NCBI GenBank assembly: GCA_009993955.1
Contig: JAACSL010000005.1
Span: 1 to 64,000, forward strand
Direction of reading: 5' to 3'
DNA from: Paraglaciecola sp.
Lineage (GTDB): Bacteria; Pseudomonadota; Gammaproteobacteria; Enterobacterales; Alteromonadaceae
Length of the DNA stretch: 64,000 nt
Positions 20,046 to 30,777 of this stretch are shown here, piece by piece. Position 1 is the stretch's first letter. Each line of letters begins with the position of its first letter. The notes under the pieces are model-generated. The model was not told the origin of the DNA. It did not search any database and saw nothing but the letters and a program-made list of their open reading frames with translations. Made by a program: the position numbers and the translations under genes.

Positions 20046-21599
20046 TTAACGACGTCTTCTCAAAAACACTGCAACAAATCCACCCATAAACAACAACACG
20101 ATACCCGGTGCTGAAGCAGCTGTAGGGGGCTTGGGATCAGCGATGATAAGGGCGCTCATTAATAGCTCTGTTGGTGAGCCAGTAAAGTCTAAAAACACTG
20201 GAAATGCGGTAGCAAAATCAGGATCAGCAATATCAAGTACTTTTCCTAAGCCAACCAATTTAAAGGTTGAAGTCGTGTAGGGTGACAAATCGAAACTATC
20301 TCCCGGTGCTAATGTACCAACAACTACGCCACCAATCACAATATCAATGGTGCCAAAACCAAATGAAGCATCAGGGGCCATTACTTCAGTAAATAATCCA
20401 CCACCCACTAAAGTATATTCAAAACCGTCAGCAAAGGGAGGATCAAACCATTTACGTGGTTCAGGGGCAACAAACACAAATTCACCTGGTGCAGGCACAA
20501 AGGGCAGTACCGGTACAGCAGCGCTATCACCGGGTTCAACACCACCCACACCGCCAAAGGCAAATAAGAAAGTAGCTGGTGTACCGCTAATTGGACCACC
20601 TTCGCTACCGTCAGTAATCGATGCTGTTGCAGATATACCTACATCACAAACTTCAGCATCACAACCTTCACCGCCATCACCGCCAAAGGAGTTGCCACCT
20701 GAGTATTGACCAAAAGACCAAACGTTGGCACCTAAGGTGTTGATGGCAGAGATCGCATCGGCTTCATTGGCAGTAGAACCATAAAAAATATTAAACGTTC
20801 TGCTTTCACCCGCCGCTAAACTACCAAAAGCAAAATCAAACACTGAACCGTGATCAGTAGGGCCATCATCAACAAAATCAGTGTTTTCGGTGCCATTATT
20901 GATGTAACCCGCATCGTCTCTGGGATCCACTGAGGCAAAGCCGTTATCGCTGGCGTATCTAACATTACCGCCATTGGACTCTAAGTTGGCTTCTACACCA
21001 CCGTGAGTCACATATTCGTTAAATTCGTCAGGTGGAATGTCCCAGTCCATGGCGCGACGATACACAACGTCGTCAATTGCTGATCCGGTATTGTTGGTAA
21101 TGGTAACGGATGCTTGGAATACCCCCATAGCCAAAGAAGGGCCATAAGCATGAGTCACGGTAATCGCTGCATCTGTTAAATTGACGGTAGAGGTGGCGGT
21201 ATTGGCGGTAGAACCAAAAATACCATCGGTAATGCCACCTACGCCACCGTTGTCGATACTGGCAAAACCAGCAATACGTGAGCCAACACCAGCATCTAAT
21301 GTAGCGGCAACGCCCCATCCTTCACATAAACAGCCAGGTGAAGTCGCATCACCAAGACCATTACGAAATAGACCAAAGGCACCGTTGTAGGCGCTGCTGA
21401 GTGGAGGGTCAATAAAATCTGCAGGTAGTTCTGATGGATCTAAAGGTGTGTAGTTGAGGTGACCTTCGTTGTTAACACCTAAGATGGTGTCACCGTATTT
21501 TAGGATTGCACCGGCATAAGAGGTGCTGGGCACCGCCATACCAAGCAAACTGGTTGCAGCCAAGGCAACGAGTAGTTTTTTACTATAATTTTGGAGCAT
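20046..21599 (-). CDS. Large secreted protein with PEP-CTERM-like sorting tail
   Basis: 517 aa. Signal peptide at residues 1-29 (ending STSYA). The long extracellular part is Gly/Asp-rich and acidic with few Lys. The C-terminus has the three parts of an exosortase sorting signal: short motif SAPG, hydrophobic helix IVLLFMGGFVAVFL and basic tail RRRR. The motif is SAPG rather than PEP. Such proteins are cut and anchored by an exosortase. The function of the body is unknown. A -24/-12 promoter candidate lies at 21668-21683, as for the other two tailed proteins at 56-58 kb. Confidence 0.75.
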   Translation of the reverse strand: MLQNYSKKLLVALAATSLLGMAVPSTSYAGAILKYGDTILGVNNEGHLNYTPLDPSELPADFIDPPLSSAYNGAFGLFRNGLGDATSPGCLCEGWGVAATLDAGVGSRIAGFASIDNGGVGGITDGIFGSTANTATSTVNLTDAAITVTHAYGPSLAMGVFQASVTITNNTGSAIDDVVYRRAMDWDIPPDEFNEYVTHGGVEANLESNGGNVRYASDNGFASVDPRDDAGYINNGTENTDFVDDGPTDHGSVFDFAFGSLAAGESRTFNIFYGSTANEADAISAINTLGANVWSFGQYSGGNSFGGDGGEGCDAEVCDVGISATASITDGSEGGPISGTPATFLFAFGGVGGVEPGDSAAVPVLPFVPAPGEFVFVAPEPRKWFDPPFADGFEYTLVGGGLFTEVMAPDASFGFGTIDIVIGGVVVGTLAPGDSFDLSPYTTSTFKLVGLGKVLDIADPDFATAFPVFLDFTGSPTELLMSALIIADPKPPTAASAPGIVLLFMGGFVAVFLRRRR

Positions 21600-21667
21600 A
21601 TTCTTAGTTTCCTTTTAAAAATAATTGCTACTGTGGACCGCTCGACAAACTGAGTCGAGGAGGCTAC

Positions 21668-21683
21668 AGCATAAAAAATGCCA
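21668..21683 (-). promoter_or_regulatory. Candidate sigma-54 promoter
   Basis: On the minus strand TGGCATTTTTTATGCT has GG and GC separated by exactly 10 bases, the -24/-12 arrangement. It lies about 70 bases upstream of the PEP-CTERM-like gene start at 21599. Confidence 0.7.
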
Positions 21684-21896
21684 TCCATTACATGTCATTG
21701 TAAATTATAGATATTTTTAAAATACTTAAGCAGACTAATTTAGATATGTAAAAAATGTTGACAAAAAATTATGTAAGTGTTGCAAACAATGAACAAGGTC
21801 GAGCAAACTCGCTAACGAATAAAAATTATCCCCAAAAAAAAAGAGCCAACTGTTTAACAAGTTTGCTCATAATTTTACCAAAAAATTGCGAATTTT

Positions 21897-22838
21897 TTAA
21901 ATCAGCGCGTCCTGATCGGCACCTTCTTTTTCAATTACGGCTGGCATCAAATCTTCTCGGCTCACACCCAGTTTCAGTGCCACCAAACTCGCCACATAGA
22001 TTGATGAGTATGTGCCAATACCGATACCAAACAACAAGGCAGTGGCAAAACCATGAATGGTCGCGCCACCAATGAAGAACAAGGCTAAGACAACCAGAAT
22101 AGTGGTGAAAGATGTGATCACCGTACGATTTAAGGTTTGGCTCAACGATTGGTTGATGATGTCTTCTACTTCGGTATCGCGAATTTTACGGAAATTTTCA
22201 CGGATACGGTCGAATACAACGATGGTGTCATTGAGCGAATAGCCGATAACCGCTAACACAGCTGCCAGTACCGTAAGATCAAACTCCAATTTTAAAATGG
22301 AAAATAAACCCAAGGTAATGATAACGTCATGGGCTAATGCGACCACTGACCCTAGGGCAAACCGCCATTCAAAGCGCATGGTGACGTAAATCAAAATACA
22401 CAATAAACAGACCAACATGGCTAAGCCACCTTGCTCGGTTAACTCTTCACCTACGCTGGCACTGACATAAGAACTGCCACGCATGACTACACCATTGTCA
22501 GCTTGTTGCAAGATTGCGATAGCTTTGTCACCAAGCTCAGAAGGTTTTACCCCTTCTTGTGACGCTAAGCGGATTAATACATCCTTACTGCTACCAAAAT
22601 TTTGCACCACCGCTTCACGAAATTCGCTTTGCTCTAGTTGCGCACGAATGTTCTCCAAGTTGGCAGCCTGTGGATAACCCACTTCAATCTGGGTACCGCC
22701 AGTAAAATCCAAGCCCCAATTCAGCTGGTTAATGCCCAGAGACACGAGTGATCCCATGACCATGAGAATAGAGAGAATGGCTGCCGGCAACTTCAAATTC
22801 ATGAACTTGACGGTACTTTTCAAACTTAATAATTGCAT
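21897..22838 (-). CDS. secF: Protein translocase subunit SecF
   Basis: 313 aa, six membrane segments with a periplasmic loop. The family motifs NWGLDFTGGTQIEV (near residue 40) and GYSLNDTIVVFDRIRENFR (near 198) are present. With SecD it uses the proton gradient to pull secreted proteins into the periplasm. It starts 10 bases after the secD stop, so the two are translated from one message. Confidence 0.96.
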   Translation of the reverse strand: MQLLSLKSTVKFMNLKLPAAILSILMVMGSLVSLGINQLNWGLDFTGGTQIEVGYPQAANLENIRAQLEQSEFREAVVQNFGSSKDVLIRLASQEGVKPSELGDKAIAILQQADNGVVMRGSSYVSASVGEELTEQGGLAMLVCLLCILIYVTMRFEWRFALGSVVALAHDVIITLGLFSILKLEFDLTVLAAVLAVIGYSLNDTIVVFDRIRENFRKIRDTEVEDIINQSLSQTLNRTVITSFTTILVVLALFFIGGATIHGFATALLFGIGIGTYSSIYVASLVALKLGVSREDLMPAVIEKEGADQDALI

Positions 22839-22847
22839 GCTGATCCC

Positions 22848-24692
22848 CTAAATAGATAACGTGGTCAGACGTTTACCGCCCCACCAAGCATTAACGATGG
22901 CACGTGTCACCAAAATCGCCGTGAACATTGATGTAGCGATCCCGATCATCAAGGTGATGGAGAAGCCTTTTATGGGACCCGTACCGACAGCAAAGAGGAT
23001 GAGTCCTGCAATAAAGGTAGTAATATTGGCATCTAAGATTGTAGAAAACGCACTGTCATAACCCGCGTGTATCGCTTGCTGAGGACTACGTCCATCATTC
23101 TGTTCTTCACGAATGCGTTCGAAAATGAGCACGTTGGCATCCACCGCCATACCCACCGTTAATACGATACCGGCCATGCCTGGCAAGGTCAGAGTTGCAC
23201 CAGGGATCATTGACATAATCCCTACCATCATTATTAAGTTGAGGCCTAAGGCGATATTGGCTACAAAACCAAATTTTTTGTAATTGAGTACCATAAAGGC
23301 AAGCACCAATACAAAACCCCAAATTATCGCTTGTTTGCCCAGCTCAATGTTTTCTTTACCGAGACTTGGTCCAACAGTGCGCTCTTCGATGATTTGGATG
23401 GGCGCAATCAAGGCACCCGCGCGCAATAATAAAGCCAGGTTTTGTGCTTCTTTGGGTGAGTCTAAGCCAGTGGTTTCAAAGGCATTGCCGAATATACCGT
23501 TGATGCGGGCAACACTTATGACGGTACGCTTGGCTTCAAACACCAGCTTACCCTCAGCATCTTTTTCACCCGTGGCTTTGTATTCAATAAATACCACGGC
23601 CATGGGTTTGCCTACAGCGCGCTTGGTAAAGGCCAACATTTTGGCGCCGCCTTTAGAATCCAACTTGATGGATACTTTGGGTAGGCCATTTTGGTCAACC
23701 CCAGAGGTGGCATCAATGATGTGACTGCCTTCGACAATCACCGCTTTTTTCAGCAATTGCGGCACACCATTTTGGTCCGGAAGTAATTCTGAACCCGGTG
23801 GCACTCGACCGCTCACCGCGTCACGTACGTCATGTTCAATATCAACTTCACGGTATTCTAAGGTCGCGGTGGCGTTAAGAATTTCTTTGGCCTTAGCAGT
23901 ATCTTGAATACCAGGCAGTTGTACCACAATGCGATCTGGCCCCTGTTTTTGGACAAGGGGTTCTGCCACGCCAAGTTGGTTGACACGATTGCGCAAGATG
24001 GTGATGTTCTGTTTTACCGCATAATCTCGGGTTTCCAGTAATTTTTGTTCAGACATAGAGGCAAACAATACCAGCTCGCCTTGGTCAGCAAAAATGAAGT
24101 CACGATTGCGGTTTTTGAGGAAAAACTCGGCTTTCTCTAAGGTCTCTTGGTCGCGAAAGTAAATTTCTAAACCCGTTTCAGTTTTCTTTACGGTGCGATA
24201 ACGAATGTCTTCACCCCGCAAAGCGCTGCGAAAATCATCGTCTGCGTCTTCTAAGGCTTTGGTCATGACGCTTTTCATGTCCACTTCCATTAAAAAGTGC
24301 ACACCGCCGCGTAAATCCAATCCTAATTTCATCGGCTCACCGCCAATCCCACTCAGCCAGCTAGGCGTATCTGGCGCCAAATTCATGGCCACGTAGTAAT
24401 TTTCACCCAAGGCTTTTTCAAGGGCTTCACGAGCGAGTAACTGACTGTCGGCGTCATTCACGCGTACTAAAATTTGCTCGTTCTCAAGGCTTATTGCCTT
24501 CGTGGTAATATTGGCAGCGCTCAGTTCTGTTTTTACTGTTTCAACTAAACTTTGGTTGACAACGGCATTACGACCAGCGGAGATTTGAATGGCGTGATCT
24601 TCACCATAAAGATTGGGTGAGGCATACAGAGCACAAACGGCTATCACAATGACAACCAGCAAGTATTTCCATAGCGGAGTTTGGTTTAACAC
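22848..24692 (-). CDS. secD: Protein translocase subunit SecD
   Basis: 614 aa, the usual length. One N-terminal membrane helix precedes the large periplasmic P1 region, and five more helices follow. Family motifs include MKLGLDLRGGVHFLMEVD near residue 116 and AVDANVLIFERIREE near 518. Part of the yajC-secD-secF operon, about 70 bases downstream of yajC, with a hairpin between. Confidence 0.97.
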   Translation of the reverse strand: MLNQTPLWKYLLVVIVIAVCALYASPNLYGEDHAIQISAGRNAVVNQSLVETVKTELSAANITTKAISLENEQILVRVNDADSQLLAREALEKALGENYYVAMNLAPDTPSWLSGIGGEPMKLGLDLRGGVHFLMEVDMKSVMTKALEDADDDFRSALRGEDIRYRTVKKTETGLEIYFRDQETLEKAEFFLKNRNRDFIFADQGELVLFASMSEQKLLETRDYAVKQNITILRNRVNQLGVAEPLVQKQGPDRIVVQLPGIQDTAKAKEILNATATLEYREVDIEHDVRDAVSGRVPPGSELLPDQNGVPQLLKKAVIVEGSHIIDATSGVDQNGLPKVSIKLDSKGGAKMLAFTKRAVGKPMAVVFIEYKATGEKDAEGKLVFEAKRTVISVARINGIFGNAFETTGLDSPKEAQNLALLLRAGALIAPIQIIEERTVGPSLGKENIELGKQAIIWGFVLVLAFMVLNYKKFGFVANIALGLNLIMMVGIMSMIPGATLTLPGMAGIVLTVGMAVDANVLIFERIREEQNDGRSPQQAIHAGYDSAFSTILDANITTFIAGLILFAVGTGPIKGFSITLMIGIATSMFTAILVTRAIVNAWWGGKRLTTLSI

Positions 24693-24749
24693 ATCATATT
24701 CCTTCTATTGCTCAGCATACAAACCAGCAAGACTGATCTGGATGCAAAC

Positions 24750-24773
24750 AAAAAAGGCCAATTAAATGGCCTT
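24750..24773 (-). terminator. Hairpin overlapping the yajC stop codon
   Basis: On the minus strand AAGGCCA pairs with TGGCCTT and a T-run follows. The stem includes the end of yajC. It looks like an intrinsic terminator, but secD-secF lie only 60 bases on, so it may attenuate transcription rather than end it. Confidence 0.65.
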
Positions 24774-25100
24774 CATGGTGCCTTTTGGTAGAACCGCTGA
24801 CACAGATGATTTCTGTATAACGATATTGGTGGTGTCATTTAAGCCGATTTCGATAAAATCTTTATCATCAGAGACTTTGGTAATCTTGCCCACCATACCG
24901 CCTTGGGTTAAGACTTCATCGCCTTTACTTAATGACGACACTAAATTTTTATGTTCTTTCACGCGTTTGGCTTGTGGCCGATACAACATGAAATAGAAAA
25001 TAAGACCAAACACACCTAACATGATGAGCATTTCGAAACCGCCACCTGCGGCGCCACCTGGAGCACTTTGCGCATAAGCGCTAGATATAAATAAACTCAT
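24762..25100 (-). CDS. yajC: Sec accessory membrane protein YajC
   Basis: 112 aa. A single membrane helix (MLIMLGVFGLIFYFMLYRPQAKR, residues about 24-46) is followed by the small soluble domain with LSKGDEVLTQGGMVGKI. YajC associates with SecDF-YidC. It is the first gene after tgt, in the conserved order tgt-yajC-secD-secF. Confidence 0.95.
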   Translation of the reverse strand: MSLFISSAYAQSAPGGAAGGGFEMLIMLGVFGLIFYFMLYRPQAKRVKEHKNLVSSLSKGDEVLTQGGMVGKITKVSDDKDFIEIGLNDTTNIVIQKSSVSAVLPKGTMKAI

Positions 25101-25143
25101 TTTTTCCCCTTTATTTTAGTTGTATTGATTAACGTTTTTTAAT

Positions 25144-26259
<1,116 letters not shown>

Positions 26260-26396
26260 TTATCCTGCTAATCGGAGTACAGTCCGATGCATTAAACGCA
26301 GTAGCGCCACTCAACCCTGCCAAGGTTTATGACCCACTGCAAAAAAGTCGCCGGATTATATACGAAGTGAGGGATTGAGTGAAAAATAAAAAATGC

Positions 26397-27662
26397 TTAT
26401 TGCGCTAAGTCATGACTCAGTGTGGCGTTTATATCTGGCTGCACCTGATATAGGGGGTCAAATTTAATGGGCAGTGGCCATTTCGCTTTACTGACATGCA
26501 AAAAGTCACTCAACACACAGTTATTTGTATCGTCTAAACACCACGTACTCGGTTCCTGCTGCAGCGCGGCATTTTGTTGGTGTCGATAGACTGACACGGC
26601 ATTGTAGACTAAACGTCGCGCGCGATTCAGACTCCCCAAAGGCTGCCACTCCCCTACTCCATGCCATGGGTTCATCGACAGGTTTTCGCAAAACTGACTT
26701 TGCTCCTCGCTGGTAAATGATTGGGGTGGGATGTTGATCCGCGCCACAGGTACAAAGGGCGACGCTGCTTCTGACCACACCACCGTAGCATCATCAAGAG
26801 GCATATTGCTGCCCGGAACTTGTGTTTGTAACATAAAATCAAAACAAGCCCCTTGGTGCTGAAGCTTGGATTGCATCGCTTCGGTTAAATAATCAACACG
26901 GCTGGTATCAACCTGTTCATCGAAGCGCATACCAGCACAGGCTTTGGTTGAAAACTTCACAGCCGTACCACCCAATTGATACGGTAGCATAGAATAATAT
27001 TGGGCTTGCAGAGGCGTTCGAATCTTCCCCGATACTGTTTGAATAGCGCGATAAAAGCGCCTTGGGTGCAAACGGGGCGGGAAAAAACTAATAAACCAAC
27101 GGGTGCGTTCTAACTTCGCCAGATAAGATAAATCATCAACGTAATCATAAATATTTCGGTTGAAAAAGGCTGGGGTATTGGTCATCACAAAATCTTGGGT
27201 GGCAGCACCTAGTAACTCGGGAGCAATTTTCTCACCACTCACTCCCATAAGCTTTATTGCCATACCCCGCGCATCAGGTTTGCCATCAGGCTGAACCAGC
27301 ATGTCACCATTTGAAAAGCGGATCCATGTTTGATATTCCCGGCTTGGTTGCGCAAACACACTGTGCTGAAAATGCTCGGGAATATCGCCATTCACTGAAA
27401 AAGTTGCGCGCAAACAACCAGTGGCTTTGGCATGGGCGTCACGACGATAAGGCAGGCCGTTTTTGCCTTCTGCTTTTTCTGATATCTGTCTCGCGTACAT
27501 TATCGACTGTTTGATCGCTTGTTGTTCTTCTTCGCTTATTTGCATGCCCAACAGCGGCAACGGCAGAGAGGCCAACTGACTCGAATCGGGGGCACTGTAC
27601 ACCATCTGTGGTGCAAGGCTGAGAGTTAGGATGAGGCTGATGGTAGACCAGTGAATCTTCAT
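26397..27662 (-). CDS. Secreted catalase-like heme protein
   Basis: 421 aa from the ATG at 27662. Its ATG overlaps the upstream stop (ATGA), so the two genes are translationally coupled. Signal peptide at residues 1-23 (ending MVYSA). The catalase-like fold is suggested by the distal histidine region RRDAHAKATGCLRATF, WIRFSNGD, DARGMAIKLMGV and FVMTNTPAFF. It is shorter than classic catalases and belongs with SrpA-type catalase-related proteins, which may be peroxidases, so substrate and activity are uncertain. Its partner is a di-heme cytochrome, and together they suggest periplasmic oxidation chemistry. Confidence 0.75.
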   Translation of the reverse strand: MKIHWSTISLILTLSLAPQMVYSAPDSSQLASLPLPLLGMQISEEEQQAIKQSIMYARQISEKAEGKNGLPYRRDAHAKATGCLRATFSVNGDIPEHFQHSVFAQPSREYQTWIRFSNGDMLVQPDGKPDARGMAIKLMGVSGEKIAPELLGAATQDFVMTNTPAFFNRNIYDYVDDLSYLAKLERTRWFISFFPPRLHPRRFYRAIQTVSGKIRTPLQAQYYSMLPYQLGGTAVKFSTKACAGMRFDEQVDTSRVDYLTEAMQSKLQHQGACFDFMLQTQVPGSNMPLDDATVVWSEAASPFVPVARINIPPQSFTSEEQSQFCENLSMNPWHGVGEWQPLGSLNRARRLVYNAVSVYRHQQNAALQQEPSTWCLDDTNNCVLSDFLHVSKAKWPLPIKFDPLYQVQPDINATLSHDLAQ

Positions 27663-29707
27663 TTGCCGTGCCCATGTGAAAGCTGTGCCGTTGTTTGTGG
27701 AAAATGCCAACGATGGGAACGTTCACAAGCGGCACGCAGTTGTGGATCTTGAGGTGGTGAAGGAAAGTTATCCCAATTTAAGGGGTCGCCTTGCAAAGCC
27801 TGATCAAACTGAGGATTGCCCATGACTTTAATATACTCCAATAATGCCATGCGCTGTGCCTCAGTTAAAAGGTCGCCGATACGACCAGGGGCTTCCTCAT
27901 CGGTAAATAGATGGCCACTATTGCGGTTTCCCTCTATCGCGGTATCGTGCAAAAAGCTGCCGGGTGCATAACTTGTTTTATACCCTAATTTTTTTGGATC
28001 ATATTCTCGATTGCCCACATAAAAGGTTGTGGGTCGGGCGCGTAGCGGTGAAAGCAAATCATAAATAGTAGGCACTGAGCCATTATGTAAAAAAGGCGGC
28101 GTCGCCCACACACCGTGTAATGGACGCGATGTGTAGGCTAGCTTGTTTTCGATGCGAAATGGCACATTCAAACCATCAAAATTAGCAACCTGTTCTTCGC
28201 TCACTCCCCACTTTCTGTAAAGAAGCGGCACCAGTCGATTTAACAATACTTGCAAACCATCTCCAGCGTTAACGGGCTCTGAACCCGGCACCAATTTACT
28301 GGCATCGTATTTGTTGTGCATGAAATTACTGGCCAATTTCGGGTCAGTACCAATCACATCGGTGGCCACCCAAGGCAGAGACCAAATGGTTTCTCGCCAA
28401 TCTTGTCTCACAGTTTGCCCATCAACTTCACTCAACTGCCCTGCTTTATCCCATTGCCAGTTCACGGCTAATTCTTTAGCGGGGTTCTGTCCAGGTTCTG
28501 TGGCAACTGGCCAAGCATAAGAACGGGATGGATGCGGACCATGGCAACTGTGGCATTGTTCGGCAAACAGTTCCTTACCTTGCAGCGCTTGGGCAATATC
28601 AATTTTACCTAAAATATCTTCAGGCCAACTGGGGGGCTTGAGATCACGCAAGGTTCCTTCCACACAGTGCATACCATCAATATCGACCACCGTTTCACCG
28701 AACTCTTCTGGGCCTAATAATTCACCTTGCTGATTAACGAGTTTAATGGGCGCCAATACCCCAAGACTCTCACCAACATTGCGCGCCATCGCCTGATTGG
28801 TAAAACCAGTGTATTGCACCCAATCAAAGCGCCAAATGTCCCAAATAAAGGGATAACTCGCCGGCGCATCCGCCACGCGATAATTACTCTCCTCATCTAA
28901 ATCGAAACCAAATACCACGTTGGCGATACGCCCCACTGCATCAGTCCGACCCCGACCTTCTACCACCGGATACAATCTGGCCGCCCCAGCGCCTTGAGCG
29001 AAATCTTTGAGTTTGCTTGAAAAGGCCTTAAATGCTTTTTTCAGTTTTGCACGCGTTTCCTCGTCGTCTCCCACCAGCCGCTCGGCGAACCTGTCCCATT
29101 TTGTCGGTACATATAAAGTTTCAAAGACAGAGGCGCCCAAGGTGGTAATAAATTCGCCTCGCTGGGCGGTGGCAATACTTTGCATCGATTGGCCACCATC
29201 GATACGCAAGGCGGTGCCTTGATAATGCAATTCGCCGGTGTGACACATCGCACAGCCTAAATCGACTTTTTGTCTTCCCGTTTGCTGGTCGGTGTGCCGC
29301 GCGAAACCAACCGGTAAATTACCGGGATTAGTTGGGCTAGGACGCTGCTGCGGATCGACAATAAATCCCCAGCCCCGCATATTTTCTTCGCTGGCCAGAC
29401 GTTCAACCGACAAGGGCAACTCCAAATTCACCAGCCAATCGTATTCAAGACCAAGTAATTCTGTGCCCTGAGGGGTGTAATAAAACGTATTACGCTGCTC
29501 ATCAGACCATCCCGTATTGAGGTATTTAACCTGATATATAGTTTCTTGTGTCAGGTTGGGGCGCAGGTAGTGTTGGGCGACATGATAGCCGAGGATCAAT
29601 ACGCCACCCACCAGCAGCGGAATGCGTAGCCACAAGGGTCCAAGTGCTCGCCACAGGTCAATAAGAGCCAAAACAAGTCCCCACAGCCACTTGGCCCCCC
29701 CCAACAA
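27659..29707 (-). CDS. Membrane-anchored di-heme cytochrome c, RoxA-like
   Basis: 682 aa. One membrane helix (residues about 24-44) anchors a periplasmic protein with two c-type heme sites, CAMCH (near 157) and CHSCH (near 390). The segment NTFYYTPQGTELLGLEYDW and the wide spacing of the hemes resemble the RoxA-like di-heme family, usually annotated as di-heme cytochrome c peroxidase. RoxA itself cleaves rubber with oxygen. Whether this one is a peroxidase or a dioxygenase cannot be decided here. It overlaps the catalase-like gene by 4 bases. The pair sits in the region that splits tgt from queA. Confidence 0.75.
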   Translation of the reverse strand: MLGGAKWLWGLVLALIDLWRALGPLWLRIPLLVGGVLILGYHVAQHYLRPNLTQETIYQVKYLNTGWSDEQRNTFYYTPQGTELLGLEYDWLVNLELPLSVERLASEENMRGWGFIVDPQQRPSPTNPGNLPVGFARHTDQQTGRQKVDLGCAMCHTGELHYQGTALRIDGGQSMQSIATAQRGEFITTLGASVFETLYVPTKWDRFAERLVGDDEETRAKLKKAFKAFSSKLKDFAQGAGAARLYPVVEGRGRTDAVGRIANVVFGFDLDEESNYRVADAPASYPFIWDIWRFDWVQYTGFTNQAMARNVGESLGVLAPIKLVNQQGELLGPEEFGETVVDIDGMHCVEGTLRDLKPPSWPEDILGKIDIAQALQGKELFAEQCHSCHGPHPSRSYAWPVATEPGQNPAKELAVNWQWDKAGQLSEVDGQTVRQDWRETIWSLPWVATDVIGTDPKLASNFMHNKYDASKLVPGSEPVNAGDGLQVLLNRLVPLLYRKWGVSEEQVANFDGLNVPFRIENKLAYTSRPLHGVWATPPFLHNGSVPTIYDLLSPLRARPTTFYVGNREYDPKKLGYKTSYAPGSFLHDTAIEGNRNSGHLFTDEEAPGRIGDLLTEAQRMALLEYIKVMGNPQFDQALQGDPLNWDNFPSPPQDPQLRAACERSHRWHFPQTTAQLSHGHGK

Positions 29708-29835
29708 CTAGACGAATGGCGAGATGAAATGGCCACATAACGACGCGAAAAAATAGATGAGTGCTGTGTTTTGAGTCCATATTAATGCTTATTGTTATGT
29801 TGACTTTAAGCCATGAAACTTCATGGCCTGAGGCG

Positions 29836-30480
29836 TCATGGTTGTATGTAGCGTTCCCGCAAGGCATAAGGCACTTGCTGCGCCTTGCTGAGTTTAGCGT
29901 GGATGTTGTTGAGATAATTTACGATAAAATGTTCTTTAACACTAATTTCTGCCAGATTTTCCCAAAATGAATCTGTGGGCAATTTGCGCTGTAGCGCTTG
30001 ATCTTGATACACATAGTATTGGTTTTTGAGCAAAATAAGTTCTGGGCCAAGATGGGCATATTCGCCGTGAATGGAGTCAAGCAAGGTAATGGGGGGTAGT
30101 AGTGGTACCACGTCATTTTCATCTGCTACACGCAACAGAGGCAGAGATTTGTACACTTCTGTGCCTTGTCGATTGGTCACTTTAGGTTGACCAAAATTAA
30201 TAGACAGTCCTAGTTCAAATTGTTCTTCATACAGATACATCATAATCAAGGTTGAAATTGCCGCTCCTAGCGAATGCCCCGTCAAAACAAGGGTTTTTGA
30301 TTTGTCTAAACAAGGCAGCATGTCTTGGAACACTAAAAATGCATCATGATCAAAACCGCTGTGCACAAAAATCTTCAACTTCGGGTTGTCAGAAGGCACG
30401 TACTCAGCATCGTCTTTGATATTGACGAGGTTTGCTGTTCCCCGAATCGCAATTATTTGTCTGTTCGAATTAGCAGGATT
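29836..30480 (-). pseudogene. 5'-truncated class 3 lipase
   Basis: The lipase core is present: nucleophile elbow LVLTGHSLGAAIS, then GQPKVTNRQG and the acid region RVADENDVVPLLPP. An ATG at 30399 would give 187 aa, but lipase-like sequence continues upstream in frame without a start (RQIIAIRGTANLVNIKDD), up to about 30480. There it meets a decapitated GGDEF domain on the other strand. A complete class 3 lipase would have another 50 or more residues. The remaining protein keeps the serine and aspartate and might still be made from 30399, but it lacks the start of the fold. Confidence 0.65.
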
Positions 30481-30715
30481 TTCATTGTTATTGTGTGGCA
30501 GTAAACAACATGCCTTACAGATGGCTGAGCGTTTACGCGAAGAGATCAGTCAATTGGCAATTGATACACCTAACGGGTTGCTCCAATTCACTACCAGTAT
30601 TGGTGTGGCCCATCTCAAAAATGAAACCATGGTTGAAGAGCTACTTAACTTAGCCGACAACGCCCTATACACGGCGAAACGGCAAGGGCGGAATACGGTG
30701 ATTGAGTCTAATTAG
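30477..30715 (+). pseudogene. C-terminal fragment of a GGDEF (diguanylate cyclase) domain
   Basis: About 80 residues matching the end of a GGDEF domain: ALQMAERLREEIS, TTSIGVAHL and ADNALYTAKRQGRNTV. The homology starts at FSLLLCGSKQ, directly after where the GG[DE]EF signature should be, and the signature itself is gone (LAGF instead). Upstream in-frame sequence (MSEGTYSASS from 30386) is antisense to the lipase and not GGDEF-like. It therefore cannot make cyclic di-GMP. Confidence 0.8.
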
Positions 30716-30777
30716 TCGGTTCAATGTGGTGAGGAGCATGAGACATTGTTTTATGTACATACCCTCAAGTCTGTCAG

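Noticed and set aside
20347-20709. Long antisense reading frame inside the PEP-CTERM-like gene
   Set aside because: It is rich in Pro, Ser and Thr as expected from the complement of a Gly/Asp-rich gene, has no ribosome site and no family signature.
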